A DNA stretch of 64,000 bases from Fimbriimonadales bacterium. GTDB lineage: Bacteria; Armatimonadota; Fimbriimonadia; Fimbriimonadales; GBS-DC. The notes under the pieces are model-generated. The model worked only from the letters and a program-made list of their open reading frames with translations, was not told the origin of the DNA and did no database searches. Shown one piece after another: positions 38,032 through 47,981 of this stretch. Position 1 is the first letter of the stretch. Every line of letters starts with the position of its first letter. The position numbers and the translations under genes were made by a program. The stretch covers positions 2,922,562 to 2,986,561 of the forward strand of contig AP024673.1 of the NCBI GenBank assembly GCA_025998675.1, written 5' to 3'.

Positions 38032-39276
38032 ATGAACCTGCATCAGACCACTTTGAGCAACGGCGTGCGCATCGTCGCCGAGCCGATTCCGACCGTGCAA
38101 TCGCTCACGGTGAGCCTCTGGATTCGGGCAGGCTCCCGCGACGAACTCCCGCACCAGCACGGCATCGCCCACTTTCTGGAACATATGCTATTCAAGGGCA
38201 CGCAGACGCGCAGCGCGGTGCAAATCGCCCAGGAGATTGAGGGGCGCGGCGGCATCCTGAACGCCTCCACGGGCAAGGAGCTGACCTTCTACTATGCCCG
38301 CATGCTCGCCGAGCATATGCCCATCGCCGTCGAGGTGCTGAGCGACCTCTTTCTGAACGCCCGCTTAGACCCGCAGGACATCGAGCTGGAGAAGGGCGTC
38401 GTGCTGGAGGAGATGCGCATGATTGAGGACACGCCCGACGAAATCCTGCACGACCGCGCGGCGGAGGTGCATTGGGGCAATCACCCGCTGGCGCGGCGCA
38501 TTATCGGTACGCCCGAAACGGTCAGCGCGTTCACCCGCGAGGGCATTCTGGAGTTCATCCGCACGCACTACCGCCCGGAGCGGGTGGTGGTCGCCGCCGC
38601 GGGCAATCTGGACCCCGACGCGCTGTTTCGCGAGGTAGACCGCTGGCTGGGCAGTTGGAACCCTGCGCCTGTGGATGCATTCCCTGCAGCGCAGCCCATC
38701 CCCACCCGCGCCCCCGACGCCCCGCCGCGCCTGCTGGAGCCGCGTGAGGTCGAGCAGACCCACTTCGCGCTGGTGATGGACGGCGTGTCCTTTTTCGACG
38801 AGCGACGCTACGCACAGGCAGTGCTGAACACCCTGCTGGGCGGGAGCATGTTCAGTCGCCTCTGGCAGGAAGTGCGCGAGAAGCGCGGGCTTGCCTACGA
38901 GATTGGCAGCTACGCGCTGCCGATGTCCGATGGGGGGCTGTTCGTGATTTACGGCGGGGTCGCCCCCAGCGCGTTCGAGCAGGCGGTACAGGTGATTGAA
39001 ACCGAACTGGAGAATCTGCTCGCCGCGCCGCCCGACGAAGCGGAGGTCGAGAGCGCGCGCAACCTGCTGAAGGGCAATCGCGTGCTGGCGCTCGAATCGA
39101 CGCAGAACCGCACGGAGCTAATCGGCAGCGAGACGCTGATGCGCGGGCAGGTCACCCCCATGGAGGAGATTATCGAGCGCATCGACGCCGTGACGCCCGA
39201 AACGCTGCACATGCTGGCGGGGCAGCTCTTCGCCCCTGAACGGCGCACGCTGGTCGCCCTCACACCGCAAGCGTAG
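38032..39276 (+). CDS. M16 family zinc peptidase (processing-peptidase-like)
   Basis: 414-residue pitrilysin-type metalloprotease. Inverted zinc motif HXXEH as HFLEH (His47, Glu50, His51), with the downstream Glu in [15 protein letters not shown]. Two M16 halves; the second has [10 protein letters not shown]-type motif as [20 protein letters not shown] followed by [13 protein letters not shown], the substrate-binding region. Length fits the bacterial PqqL/YmxG-like single-chain group. Start ATG 38032 ([15 protein letters not shown]) matches homologues; the longer ORF upstream has no support. Substrate unknown. Confidence 0.92.
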   Translation: MNLHQTTLSNGVRIVAEPIPTVQSLTVSLWIRAGSRDELPHQHGIAHFLEHMLFKGTQTRSAVQIAQEIEGRGGILNASTGKELTFYYARMLAEHMPIAVEVLSDLFLNARLDPQDIELEKGVVLEEMRMIEDTPDEILHDRAAEVHWGNHPLARRIIGTPETVSAFTREGILEFIRTHYRPERVVVAAAGNLDPDALFREVDRWLGSWNPAPVDAFPAAQPIPTRAPDAPPRLLEPREVEQTHFALVMDGVSFFDERRYAQAVLNTLLGGSMFSRLWQEVREKRGLAYEIGSYALPMSDGGLFVIYGGVAPSAFEQAVQVIETELENLLAAPPDEAEVESARNLLKGNRVLALESTQNRTELIGSETLMRGQVTPMEEIIERIDAVTPETLHMLAGQLFAPERRTLVALTPQA

Positions 39277-39293
39277 CGAAAAACGCGCGGGGG

Positions 39294-41954
39294 ATGTGGA
39301 ATAACCCCCCTGCGATGCAACAGGCGTGGCGACGCGAGTGGACACACTGGCTGACGGGGCTGGGCGTGGCTCTGCTGGTCTTTGCCGTGGGCGCGCTGCT
39401 GGCGGCGTATTTCCATCGAAACGCGCAAAAGCTTCTGGAACAGGAGTTCCATGCGATGATGCTCCAGACGGCGCTTGCCGCCGCCGCCGCAGTAGATACT
39501 GAGCAGCATCAAACCTTCCAGCCCGGCGAAGAGACCACCGAAAAGTACCAGCGCGCCATCGAGCCGCTCGCAAAAATTCAGGCGACCAATCCCAAAATCA
39601 AATTCATCTACACTTTCACGCGCAAAGACGGCAAGATTTACTTCGTGCTGGACGCGACGCCTCCGGGCGACAGCGACAACGACGGCGTGGAGGACAAATC
39701 CTACATCGGCGACGAATACCCGGAAGCCGACCCCCAGATGCATACGGTACTTGAAACAGGCGAGGCACAAATCACTCCAATCGGGGTGGATCGCTGGGGA
39801 AGCTTTGTGAGCGCGTATGTCCCCCTGCGCGACCCCAGCGGCGCAGTCGTCGGCGCGCTGGGAGTCGATATCGAGGCGGAAACCTACCTGCAGGAGCTGG
39901 GCAGCCTCCGACAGGCGTTGTATCGGGTGCTTCTCGTGCTGGCGGTGTGCGCCGTGATTGTCGGGCTGGGCGTCGTCGCGTTCCTGCGGTATCAGGCGCG
40001 TGTGCATGTGGCGCAACAGGCGTATCAGCAGCAGCTGGAGTTTGACAACCATGTGCGCCAGCAGATTCTCGACCACACGCCGCTGATTGTGTTCGTGTGC
40101 GACCCGGAGGGGAATCTGTTGTTCAGCGAAGGCGCCGCGCTCAAGCACCTGCCTCCGCCGCCCGAAAACACGCCGCGCAGTCGCAACCTGTTCGTCACGA
40201 TGCAGGCGTCGCCCGAAATCATCGACGACCTCAAACGCGCCATGCGGGGCGAGGTCACGACCGCCCAGCGCCAGTGGATGGGACGCCACTACCGCACCTA
40301 CTACTCGCGCATCTTCGATGAGAAGGGACAGATGCGCATGCTATTGGGCGTCTCTATCGACGAAACGGAGCTTCAGCATTTACTTGCGGAGTCCCGCCAG
40401 CGGGAGCTGTACCTGAACTCGCTGCTGAGCGCGCTCCCCGATTTGCTGTTCGTAATCGATTGCGAGGGCGTCTATCGCGAGGTGTATGCGCACGACGACT
40501 CCATGCTGGTAGCGCCGCGTGCGGAGGTGATTGGCAAAACCATGCATGACTTCCTGCCGCCCACGCTCGCCGACCAGGCGCTGCAAGCCATCCGACTGGT
40601 GCTGGCGACCCGCGAGCCGTTCCTGCTGGAATATAGCCTGCCGATTAACGGCGAGGAGCATTATTACGAGGCGCGGTTTGTTCCTTACACCGACGACGCG
40701 GTGATTATTCTGGCGCGTGATGTGCATGAGCGCAAGGTCGCCCAGAAACTGCTGGAGGAGACGAACCAGTGGTTGGAAGAGGCGCTGCTCGAGGCAAACG
40801 AGATGGCGGTGCGCGCTGAAGCCGCCAATCGCGCCAAGTCGGAGTTCCTGGCGAATATGAGCCACGAAATCCGAACCCCAATGAACGGCATTCTCGGCAT
40901 GGTGCAACTGCTCGAAGACACGCCGCTGAATCGGGAGCAGGCGGAGCTGCTGCACACGCTCAAAAACAGCGCAAACTTCCTGCTGGGACTGCTCAGTGAT
41001 ATTTTAGACCTCTCCAAGATCGAGTCGGGCAAGATGACGCTGGAGCAGATTCCCGTGAATGTGCATGCGCTGGCGCAGGAGGCGGTGAACCTGTTCAGCG
41101 GGCGCGCGAGCGAGAAGGGGCTGGTGCTGCAGGCGCACATCGACCCGAACGCGCCAGAGTGGGTGCAGGGCGACCCCGTGCGCCTGCGCCAGATTGTGGC
41201 GAACTTTCTCAGCAACGCCATCAAGTTCACGCACGAGGGAACCGTGACGCTGATGGCGCTGCCCAGCCCGACCTACCCGCAGGGCGTGTGGCTGGGCGTG
41301 CAGGACACGGGCATTGGCGTGCCGCCCGAAAAACACGAGACGCTGTTCGAGGCGTTCACACAGGCGGACGCCTCCACCACGCGCAAGTACGGCGGCACGG
41401 GGCTGGGATTGGCAATCAGTAAAAAGCTCGCCGAGCTGATGGGCGGGCGCATCGGCGTGGAGAGCGAGGTCGGCGTCGGGAGTCTGTTCTATGTAGACCT
41501 GCCGTTGCCTGCCGCCCAGCCGCCACAAGCCGCGCCCGACGAGCCGACAGACGCCCTGCCTGAAGCGTTCCCCGACAGGCGCGTGCTGCTGGTGGAAGAC
41601 AACGAGGTCAACCGCAAGGTCGCCACGCGCATGCTCAGCAAACTGCAGCTCGAAGTGGACATCGCCGTCAACGGGCTGGAAGCGGTGCAGAAAGCGACCC
41701 AGACTGCCTATGATTTAATCCTGATGGACTGCCAGATGCCAGAGATGGACGGCTACGAAGCGACGCGCACGCTGCGCCAGCAGGGGGTGCAGACGCCGAT
41801 TGTCGCGCTTACAGCCAACGCGCTGGAGGGCGACCGCGAAAAGTGCCTCGCATGCGGGATGGACGACTACCTCTCCAAGCCGATTCAGGCGGACAAGCTG
41901 CGCCAGACGCTGGCGTACTGGCTGGGCAACGCGCCGCAGCAGCAGGCGGCATAA
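39294..41954 (+). CDS. Hybrid sensor histidine kinase with C-terminal receiver domain
   Basis: 886 residues. TM1 (about 21-41), extracytoplasmic Cache-like sensor (about 45-205; [20 protein letters not shown] and [18 protein letters not shown]), TM2 (about 208-230), two PAS-like domains (about 255-365 and 375-485), HisKA with phosphoacceptor His524 in [14 protein letters not shown], HATPase ([29 protein letters not shown]) and receiver with Asp812 in [16 protein letters not shown]. Phosphate presumably passes to the HPt protein encoded 12 nt downstream. The signal is unknown; the output regulator is not in the window. Starts 17 nt after the protease stop. Confidence 0.93.
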   Translation: MWNNPPAMQQAWRREWTHWLTGLGVALLVFAVGALLAAYFHRNAQKLLEQEFHAMMLQTALAAAAAVDTEQHQTFQPGEETTEKYQRAIEPLAKIQATNPKIKFIYTFTRKDGKIYFVLDATPPGDSDNDGVEDKSYIGDEYPEADPQMHTVLETGEAQITPIGVDRWGSFVSAYVPLRDPSGAVVGALGVDIEAETYLQELGSLRQALYRVLLVLAVCAVIVGLGVVAFLRYQARVHVAQQAYQQQLEFDNHVRQQILDHTPLIVFVCDPEGNLLFSEGAALKHLPPPPENTPRSRNLFVTMQASPEIIDDLKRAMRGEVTTAQRQWMGRHYRTYYSRIFDEKGQMRMLLGVSIDETELQHLLAESRQRELYLNSLLSALPDLLFVIDCEGVYREVYAHDDSMLVAPRAEVIGKTMHDFLPPTLADQALQAIRLVLATREPFLLEYSLPINGEEHYYEARFVPYTDDAVIILARDVHERKVAQKLLEETNQWLEEALLEANEMAVRAEAANRAKSEFLANMSHEIRTPMNGILGMVQLLEDTPLNREQAELLHTLKNSANFLLGLLSDILDLSKIESGKMTLEQIPVNVHALAQEAVNLFSGRASEKGLVLQAHIDPNAPEWVQGDPVRLRQIVANFLSNAIKFTHEGTVTLMALPSPTYPQGVWLGVQDTGIGVPPEKHETLFEAFTQADASTTRKYGGTGLGLAISKKLAELMGGRIGVESEVGVGSLFYVDLPLPAAQPPQAAPDEPTDALPEAFPDRRVLLVEDNEVNRKVATRMLSKLQLEVDIAVNGLEAVQKATQTAYDLILMDCQMPEMDGYEATRTLRQQGVQTPIVALTANALEGDREKCLACGMDDYLSKPIQADKLRQTLAYWLGNAPQQQAA

Positions 41955-41966
41955 CAGGAGGCGACC

Positions 41967-42302
41967 ATGCTGAACCACGACTATCTGAACGAAATCACGG
42001 GCGGCGATTCGGAGTTTATCGCCGAGATTCTGGACGACTTTGTGAGCCAGACGCCCGAACTGATGGAGCAGATTGCCATCGCGCTGGCGCAGGGCGACGC
42101 GGCGGCGGTGGGCAGGGCGGCGCACACGCTCAAGGGCAGCGCGCGCGCCGTCGGCGCGGACGCATTCGCCGCGATTGCGTTCGAGCTGGAGCAGGCGGGC
42201 AAGCAGGGCAACCTTACCGACGCGCCCGAGGCGATGCACCGCCTGCAGGACTACTGGCAGTCGCTGGAGGCGTACCTGCACGAGCAACTCGCTGCCGCGT
42301 AG
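41967..42302 (+). CDS. Histidine phosphotransfer (HPt) protein
   Basis: 111 residues, four-helix bundle with the HPt signature AAHTLKGSARAVGA; phosphorylated His is residue 53. Carries phosphate from the receiver of the hybrid kinase just upstream to a distant response regulator. AGGAG 7 nt before ATG; the gap to the kinase stop is 12 nt, so they form an operon. Homologous to Hpt domains of ArcB/BarA-type kinases, here as a separate protein. Confidence 0.92.
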   Translation: MLNHDYLNEITGGDSEFIAEILDDFVSQTPELMEQIAIALAQGDAAAVGRAAHTLKGSARAVGADAFAAIAFELEQAGKQGNLTDAPEAMHRLQDYWQSLEAYLHEQLAAA

Positions 42303-42382
42303 TAATATCAGCGTGTAGTCAGCGTTCGCTAATTGCCTCGCACATGCCTGCGGAGGCGTGCATTCGCCCGCGCCCTGCTACT

Positions 42383-42416
42383 GTGGAGTGCGGAAGCGGG
42401 AGCTTCCGCATTCCAT
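42383..42416 (+). repeat. Degenerate copy of the three-way-junction repeat (one hairpin only)
   Basis: TGGAGT, then hairpin GCGGAAGC-GGGA-GCTTCCGC (42390-42409), then ATTCCA. Hairpin 2 is missing, as if precisely deleted. The flanks are only weakly similar to other copies. It sits between the HPt gene and the fliJ-like gene. Confidence 0.6.
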
Positions 42417-42507
42417 AAACCGCCGCTTTGCGAACTATGAACCGCCGATGGGTAGAACACGCCACCATGCAGAGAATCGCGCCGCCTGCCGATACTCACG
42501 GGTAGAG

Positions 42508-42960
42508 ATGCGACGCTTTCGGTTTCGTCTGGAGCGGGTGCTGCGCTACCGTGAGACGCGCGAGCAGATTGCCTACCGTGCGGTGCAGGAGGCGGCGCGC
42601 CAGCGCGCCCAACTGCAGGAGCAGATACGCGCCCTGACCGAGCAGATGCGCCAGCTGGCAGGCGCGACCCTGCACCCCGCTGAATGGGCGCACCGCGAGC
42701 GCACCTTAGAGGCGCTCCAGACACGCCTGCAACGCCTGCAGGACACGCTGCCCCTCCTGATTGAACAGGAGTCGCACGCGCGCGAGGTCTACCTGCAGGC
42801 GCGGCGCGAACGCGAGGCGCTCACCCAGCTGCGTATCCGCGCCTACGAACAGCACCAGCAAGAGATGAATCGCCTGTTCCAGAACGCCATCGACGAGGCT
42901 GCCGTCTATGCGTATCAGCGACGCCTTTCAGAGGACCCTGCAACGGGTGCAGGAGATTGA
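42508..42960 (+). CDS. FliJ-like flagellar export chaperone (coiled coil)
   Basis: 150 residues, almost entirely alpha-helical coiled coil. The N-terminus MRRFRFRLERVLRYRETRE is typical of FliJ (F-x-F-x-L-x-x-V-L-x-x-R). FliJ links export substrates and the FliI ATPase in the flagellar or a related secretion apparatus. I use ATG 42508, not the longer ORF that reads through the repeat. It overlaps the next gene, a lytic transglycosylase, by 53 nt. No fliI or other flagellar gene is visible; the rest of the locus may be elsewhere. Confidence 0.75.
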   Translation: MRRFRFRLERVLRYRETREQIAYRAVQEAARQRAQLQEQIRALTEQMRQLAGATLHPAEWAHRERTLEALQTRLQRLQDTLPLLIEQESHAREVYLQARREREALTQLRIRAYEQHQQEMNRLFQNAIDEAAVYAYQRRLSEDPATGAGD

Positions 42961-43447
42961 ATCGCGCCTGCAGTCGCTGCGGGGCGAGTCGGCTGCCGCC
43001 GCGCCGCCGTCGTTTGAGTCTGCGTTTGTTGCGCCGGTAGGCTTCCCCGTCGGCGGCACGCCCCCGCCCGGCATGCAGCTGCGCGTGCGCGACTGGGAGC
43101 CTGTGGTCGCCCCCATCGCCGCCCGCTACAATCTGGACACGGAGCTGGTGCTGCGGATTATCGAAGCCGAATCGGGGGGCGATCCGCGCGCGGTGTCGCC
43201 CAAGGGCGCGCTGGGGCTGATGCAGCTGATGCCCGAAACGGCGCGCGCGCTGGGCGTCGCGGACCCGCTGGACCCCGTGCAGAACATCGAGGGCGGCGTG
43301 CGGTATCTGAGCCATCTGATTCAGCGGTTCGGCGACCTGCGCCTTGCGCTGGCGGCGTACAACGCGGGACCCGGGCGCGTGCAACAGTACGGCGGCGTGC
43401 CCCCCTTCCCCGAAACCCAGCGCTACATCGAGCGGATTCTGGGGTAG
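42908..43447 (+). CDS. Lytic transglycosylase (SLT domain)
   Basis: 179 residues. The first ~60 residues are a helical, low-complexity stretch without a clear signal peptide, then an SLT domain: NLDTELVLRIIEAESGGDPR with catalytic Glu88, GALGLMQLMPETARALG and LALAAYNAGPGRV with PFPETQRYIERIL at the end. It would cut the glycan strands of peptidoglycan. The 53-nt overlap with the fliJ-like gene suggests local wall opening for flagellar or secretion rod passage, a role played by FlgJ elsewhere. The absence of a Sec signal agrees with export through that apparatus (inference). Confidence 0.87.
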   Translation: MRISDAFQRTLQRVQEIESRLQSLRGESAAAAPPSFESAFVAPVGFPVGGTPPPGMQLRVRDWEPVVAPIAARYNLDTELVLRIIEAESGGDPRAVSPKGALGLMQLMPETARALGVADPLDPVQNIEGGVRYLSHLIQRFGDLRLALAAYNAGPGRVQQYGGVPPFPETQRYIERILG

Positions 43448-43451
43448 CGGG

Positions 43452-44540
43452 CTACCGCGTCGGCGCGGATGCGCGGCGCGGCTTTTTGCGCCCGCCCAGC
43501 AGCCACTTGAACACCTTCAGCGCGCCCTGCTCCCACGCCACGCGATGCGTCACGCCCGTGCCGACCTCCAGCTCGGACGCATGCTCTAAGTACCACTGGT
43601 AAGAGCGTATCAGCGCCTCCGCGTTGCTATACACGGGTTGCCAGCCCAGCTGCGCCTGCGCGCGCTCCGTCGAGACAAACGAATCGCGGTCGGCGGTCAG
43701 GTAGACCCACTTATACAGAGGCGAGAGCTTGAGCGCCTCCAGCACGCGCAACACCAGCTTGACCAGCGCGGCGGGCGTGCCCATCGGACGCGCGCCCGAA
43801 CCCGCGAAGTCGCACAGCGCCTGAATATCCTCCCGAACGGTCTGAAACCGAGTCGCGCCGATGTTGAAGGTCGCGTTCGCCTGCGCCGCGTCCACCGTGC
43901 ACGCGAGCCAGTACGCTTGCGCGAGATCCGTGACCTCCAGCAGCTGGTAGCGGTTGCGCCCGCTGCCAATCATCGGGATGCGCGCGCCCGACTCCACCCA
44001 GTCGTACAGTATCTGGAACACGCCCAGCCGCGCCTGACCGATGAAGGTCTTCGGGCGAATCACGGGCACGATATGCCCCTTCGCGCGGAACTCTTCACAG
44101 ATGCGCTCCGCCAGAATCTTGCTTTCGCCGTAGGGACCGACGCCCACCATCGGGTCGGTCTCCTCAATCGGGTGCTTTTCGGGCACGCCATAGACGGCGG
44201 TTGAAGACACATGCGCCACGCGCTCGACGCCCACGCGGAACGACTCGTCCAGCACGGTGCGCGTACCGTCCACATTCACGCTGAAGATGTCGGCGCGTTT
44301 CCACAGGGGGAGCGCCGCCGCGCCGTGAATGACCCAGCGCGGGCGCGACGCCTCCAGCGCGGCGCGCACCTCGTCGCGATTGCGTACATCGCCTTTGAAA
44401 AACAGCGCGCCTTCGGGGTACTCCGACTCCTCGTAAGGGGCAATGTCCAGCAAGGCGGGGCGCACGCCCTGACACGCGAAGTGATGCGCCAGATGGTAGC
44501 CCAGAAACCCCGCGCCGCCCGTAATCAGCACCGTGTCCAT
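43452..44540 (-). CDS. NAD-dependent epimerase/dehydratase (3-beta-HSD-like SDR)
   Basis: 362-residue extended short-chain dehydrogenase. NAD-binding VLITGGAGFLGYHLAHHF at the N-terminus, catalytic YGESK (Tyr-X3-Lys) and preceding VAHVSSTAVYGVP. Motifs such as VIRPKTFIGQARLGVFQILY and NRYQLLEVTDLAQAYW resemble sterol/flavonoid reductase or nucleoside-sugar epimerase groups. C-terminal ~60 residues are basic (GGRKKPRRASAPTR). Substrate unknown. Start ATG 44540 (MDTVLITGG); a TACAAT -10 lies 8 nt upstream, suggesting a leaderless mRNA. Divergent from the sugar-binding protein gene with only 54 bp between. Confidence 0.88.
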   Translation of the reverse strand: MDTVLITGGAGFLGYHLAHHFACQGVRPALLDIAPYEESEYPEGALFFKGDVRNRDEVRAALEASRPRWVIHGAAALPLWKRADIFSVNVDGTRTVLDESFRVGVERVAHVSSTAVYGVPEKHPIEETDPMVGVGPYGESKILAERICEEFRAKGHIVPVIRPKTFIGQARLGVFQILYDWVESGARIPMIGSGRNRYQLLEVTDLAQAYWLACTVDAAQANATFNIGATRFQTVREDIQALCDFAGSGARPMGTPAALVKLVLRVLEALKLSPLYKWVYLTADRDSFVSTERAQAQLGWQPVYSNAEALIRSYQWYLEHASELEVGTGVTHRVAWEQGALKVFKWLLGGRKKPRRASAPTR

Positions 44541-44548
44541 ATACGGGA

Positions 44549-44585
44549 ATTGTACCGCACTGAGCCTGCTGGACGCAGGTATACT
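44549..44585. promoter_or_regulatory. Overlapping divergent leaderless promoters
   Basis: Minus strand: GCGGTACAAT with TACAAT at 44549-44554, 8 nt before ATG 44540. Plus strand: GCAGGTATACT with TATACT at 44580-44585, 9 nt before ATG 44595. No Shine-Dalgarno in either 5' gap. The whole divergent control region is 54 bp. Confidence 0.5.
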
Positions 44586-44594
44586 CCCGATTCG

Positions 44595-45899
44595 ATGCGG
44601 ATTCCCATCGGCGGTCTGGGATTGGGCGCGGCGGCGATGCTGAGCGGCTGCGGCGCGCGGCGTGAGCCAACAGCAGAAGGGCGCGTCGTCGTGCGCGTGT
44701 GGAGCATGTGGGCAGGCGACGAAGAGAAGGTCTTTCAGGGCGTGGTGGACGCCTACAACCGCGCGCAGGAGCGGGTCTATCTGCAGAATCTGGGCGCGGT
44801 TGCGGACGACAAGATTCTGCGGGCGGTCACGGCGGGCGCGCCGCCCGACTTTTTCACCCTGCGCGAGCCCGGCTACCTCGCGCCGCTGGCGGCGAACAGT
44901 GCGCTGCTGCCGCTGGACGAGTGGTTCCATGCGGCGGGCTTCCGCGAGGCGGATTTCGTGCCCGGCGCGCTCGCGCTGGGACGCTACAACGGCGCGCTCT
45001 ACTCGATGCCCTATCTGCTGGACGCGATGGCGCTCTTTTACAATCCCGACCATTTCCGCCGCGCAGGAATCCCGCCCGACCGACCGCCCGAAACGCTGGA
45101 ACAGCTGCTGGAGTATGCGCGGCGGCTGACCCAGCGTGCGCCGAGCGGCGCGATTCGCACGCTGGGGATGCGCCCGCCTGACCTGATTTACATCATCGGC
45201 GCGTTCGGCGGGCAGTTCATCGACCCGCGCACAGGCGAGCCGACCGCCGACCATCCCATTAACCTCGAAGCGGCGCGCTACTACCGCGCCCTCATCGAGG
45301 CGATGGGCGACGGCAAGGCGGTTCAAGCGTTCACCATGAGCTTCGGCAACGAACAGGGCACCAACAACCCCTTCTTTCTGGGCAAAATCTCGATGATGAT
45401 TAACGGGCAGTGGAACACCTATTGGTTCCAGAAGTACGCGCCCGATGTGCCCTACGCGATTGCGCCCATCCCGTACCCTGCGGGCAAGCCCCATCTGCGC
45501 CAGCCGACCTGGATTGGGCAGAATATGTTCTGTATCCCGCGCGAGTCGCGCCATCCGCGCGAGGCGTGGGACTTTTTCGTGTGGATGCAGAGCGAGGCGG
45601 CGCAGCTGCTCTTTGCCGAGACGATGCACGGCATCCCCAACATACGGCGCGTGCTGAAGCACCCCAGCCTGCGCGCCGTCAACCGCCCCGACGAACGCTG
45701 GAAACGGGGCTACGCACGGTTTCTGGAGCTGGTGGACAGTCCCAACGCCCGCTACTTCCCCATCACGCCCATCGCCGCGCTGTACCTGCACGAACTCTAC
45801 ACCGCGCAGGACTATCTAATCAGCGGCAACAAGACGCCTGAAGCGGCGCTGCGCGATGTGCAAGCCCGCCTGCGCGCCGAGTACCGACGCTGGCGTTAA
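44595..45899 (+). CDS. Extracellular sugar-binding lipoprotein (ABC transporter family 1)
   Basis: 434 residues. Short signal peptide with lipobox LSGC (Cys19). Family features: VVVRVWSMWAGDEEKVFQGV near the N-terminus, PDFFTLREPGYLAPLAANSALLPLDEW split over residues about 75-105, the hinge motif GALYSMPYLLDAMALFYNPDHF (in two stretches) and IGQNMFCIPRESRHPREAWDF. Binds a mono- or oligosaccharide for an ABC importer; no permease or ATPase gene is adjacent, so the rest is encoded elsewhere. The C-terminus is typical (KTPEAALRDVQARLRAEYRRW). Confidence 0.9.
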   Translation: MRIPIGGLGLGAAAMLSGCGARREPTAEGRVVVRVWSMWAGDEEKVFQGVVDAYNRAQERVYLQNLGAVADDKILRAVTAGAPPDFFTLREPGYLAPLAANSALLPLDEWFHAAGFREADFVPGALALGRYNGALYSMPYLLDAMALFYNPDHFRRAGIPPDRPPETLEQLLEYARRLTQRAPSGAIRTLGMRPPDLIYIIGAFGGQFIDPRTGEPTADHPINLEAARYYRALIEAMGDGKAVQAFTMSFGNEQGTNNPFFLGKISMMINGQWNTYWFQKYAPDVPYAIAPIPYPAGKPHLRQPTWIGQNMFCIPRESRHPREAWDFFVWMQSEAAQLLFAETMHGIPNIRRVLKHPSLRAVNRPDERWKRGYARFLELVDSPNARYFPITPIAALYLHELYTAQDYLISGNKTPEAALRDVQARLRAEYRRWR

Positions 45900-45929
45900 G
45901 GAGGCGCGCCTCCCCCTCACGCAGCAAGG

Positions 45930-47981
45930 CTATTCATCGCCCATCTCGCCCAGCGGCGCAGGTTTAATCTGAACAGGTTCTGACGTATACAGCGGCTGCA
46001 CCCACGCAGGCTGGTCGGGCAGCGGCGCAGGCTGCCAGTCGACAAGCTGCGCCTGCAGCTCCTCGTCGGTTGGGTTCAGCATCAGCTGCCACTTTTCGTC
46101 GGTCAGGCGGTCTTCGACGGGGTGCGTGAACTCGTAGTAGCTGAAGGACGCCCCGCGCGCGAGGGCGAATCGATTGCCCGCAGGCACAAGCACGAGGATC
46201 TCGTGCGCGTATCCAACGCCCGCCTCCAGCGCTACCTCGCCCACGCCCCCAGGACGCCGATCAATGGCGGTATGCACATCGGCGATGCACGCCATCCGCC
46301 GATCGGCGGGATGCTCGATTTCGTACCATCCCGACGCCTTCCCGTCGCCCACGACACTGACGGCGAGCGTATCCATCTCCCCGCCGATGTAGTGGAGCCG
46401 CTCGAGTTCCGCCCTGGTCAGGTTGCGATTGGCGAGTTGCTTGCGCGCGCACGCAAGCAGGAACGCAGTAAGCGCCTCCAGTTCGCTCAGCTCCTCCCGA
46501 ACGGCGCCCGCCACGAAGGGGATTTTGAGCGTGAGGCGTATCAGCTCCAGCAGACGGCTCCATGCTTCGGTGTTCGGCTCTACAAAGTGATAACGCGGTT
46601 CGGGTTCAGGTTCCACATCGCCGCCTTCCGCCGCCACGACGGATTGCTTGGCGTACAGAATCGTATCGTGTCGCAGCTGCGCCCATGAGGCGAGCGCGGT
46701 CTGCAGGCTTTTGTCGCGCCATGCGTCGGTGCGGAAGAGGGCGGGCAGGCGCGCGTCCTGCGGCGGCTCGGCGATGCTCTGCAGCACCCACAGCCAGCCC
46801 CAGTAGAGGTTGCGCGTCCATTCGCGTTTGCCCAGCGCGGCGAACCGATCGGTCAATCGGCGACGGGTCGGCAGGTACTCCGACCACAAGGGCGACTGCG
46901 CGTCCAGATGCTGCGCCGCGCGCCGACTGCCCAGCGCCGCCATCACATCCAGCCCGCTGGGCACGGGACGCCTCAGCTCCTGTAGCACTTCGCTGTCGGG
47001 CACATAGCGCTGCCCCAGCAGGCGCATCTGCGGCGAGTTGGGGTCGGGCAGCGGCGGCAGCGCGCCCGTTAATGAGACAATCTTCGGGCGAATGGCGGGC
47101 ATCCGCAGCTTGCAAAACGCCTCCATGAACCGCGCGAACCGCTCGCGGTCGGCGTACATCCGCAGCGACGGGTTCCTGCCGAAGACGCGCTCCGCCGCCT
47201 GACGCACTTCGGGCGGCGTGAGGTCGTCCACGCCCCCCACGAAAAAGTCGATCGGCGTCATCAGTTGTTGCCACTCATTCACCAGATTCGCCCGATAGAG
47301 CGCGTCGGTCAGCAGCAGCGCCTGACGCACGGGCATGGGCGTCGGCTCGGTCGTCCTGCCAGGCATCAGGCGTCGGGGCGCGAAGGGGAACAGCCCGTAC
47401 CACATCATCGCGCGGAAGTAGCGCTGCAGCGTCGCCGTGCGCGTGTAGTGCCCGCGCACCTGGAACTGGGTGTAGTCTATCGCGTAGGGGAGGATTGCGC
47501 CTTCTCGGAACTCCTTATGCTCGCGAATCAGCTCCAGTTCGCGGCGCACCATCGGCAGCGCGGGATCAGGCAGCGAGTCGTTCAGGTTCTGCAGGCGCGC
47601 CGCCACCCCCACATAGGCGACATTGCGCAGCGCGGCGGCTTTCAACTCAGGCGTCGGCGCCTGCTGGTAGGTCTGCACGCACTGCCGTAGCAGTCGCCGC
47701 GTGAACTGCGCCAGACGCGGCGCCAGCGCGCGCGCCTCCAGACGGCGCAGTGTAAACTGAAAACAGAGATGGTACAGATGCAGCATGGAGTCGAGCGTCA
47801 CAAAGTGCGGGATATTATCGTAGGCGTTTGCCTCGTAGATAAAAAACGGCTGTTCCCAGTCTCCTTTCTGGAGCAGGAACCCGTTGCGCTCCAGCAACTC
47901 GCGCGCCTCAGCGGGGATGGGCGCGTACTGATCGAGATTAACGACCTGATCCAAGCGGTATGGCTTCTGTTGTGTTCGCAT
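45930..47981 (-). CDS. DUF3160 family protein
   Basis: 683 residues of the DUF3160 family. Characteristic start: VVNLDQYAPIPAEARELLERNGF, YEANAYDNIPHFVTLDSMLHLYHL, then LPYAIDYTQFQVRGHYTRT, QSIAEPPQDARLP and a C-terminal VHTAIDRRPGGVG to GASFSYYEFTHPVEDRL. Known family members are mostly secreted lipoproteins of unknown function; here no signal peptide is seen at ATG 47981 (GGAGG 6 nt upstream). The upstream FG-GAP gene overlaps it by 44 nt. Possible role in cell-surface or wall biology is a guess. Confidence 0.8.
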   Translation of the reverse strand: MRTQQKPYRLDQVVNLDQYAPIPAEARELLERNGFLLQKGDWEQPFFIYEANAYDNIPHFVTLDSMLHLYHLCFQFTLRRLEARALAPRLAQFTRRLLRQCVQTYQQAPTPELKAAALRNVAYVGVAARLQNLNDSLPDPALPMVRRELELIREHKEFREGAILPYAIDYTQFQVRGHYTRTATLQRYFRAMMWYGLFPFAPRRLMPGRTTEPTPMPVRQALLLTDALYRANLVNEWQQLMTPIDFFVGGVDDLTPPEVRQAAERVFGRNPSLRMYADRERFARFMEAFCKLRMPAIRPKIVSLTGALPPLPDPNSPQMRLLGQRYVPDSEVLQELRRPVPSGLDVMAALGSRRAAQHLDAQSPLWSEYLPTRRRLTDRFAALGKREWTRNLYWGWLWVLQSIAEPPQDARLPALFRTDAWRDKSLQTALASWAQLRHDTILYAKQSVVAAEGGDVEPEPEPRYHFVEPNTEAWSRLLELIRLTLKIPFVAGAVREELSELEALTAFLLACARKQLANRNLTRAELERLHYIGGEMDTLAVSVVGDGKASGWYEIEHPADRRMACIADVHTAIDRRPGGVGEVALEAGVGYAHEILVLVPAGNRFALARGASFSYYEFTHPVEDRLTDEKWQLMLNPTDEELQAQLVDWQPAPLPDQPAWVQPLYTSEPVQIKPAPLGEMGDE

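Noticed and set aside
42358-42507. Longer FliJ-like start through repeat copy 4
   Set aside because: It would translate the repeat hairpin. FliJ proteins begin M-x-x-F-x-F-x-L as at 42508.
43452-45791. 779-residue form of the epimerase with a ~417-residue N-terminal extension
   Set aside because: The extension is antisense to the sugar-binding protein gene. The SDR start MDTVLITGG at 44540 with its own promoter box is preferred.
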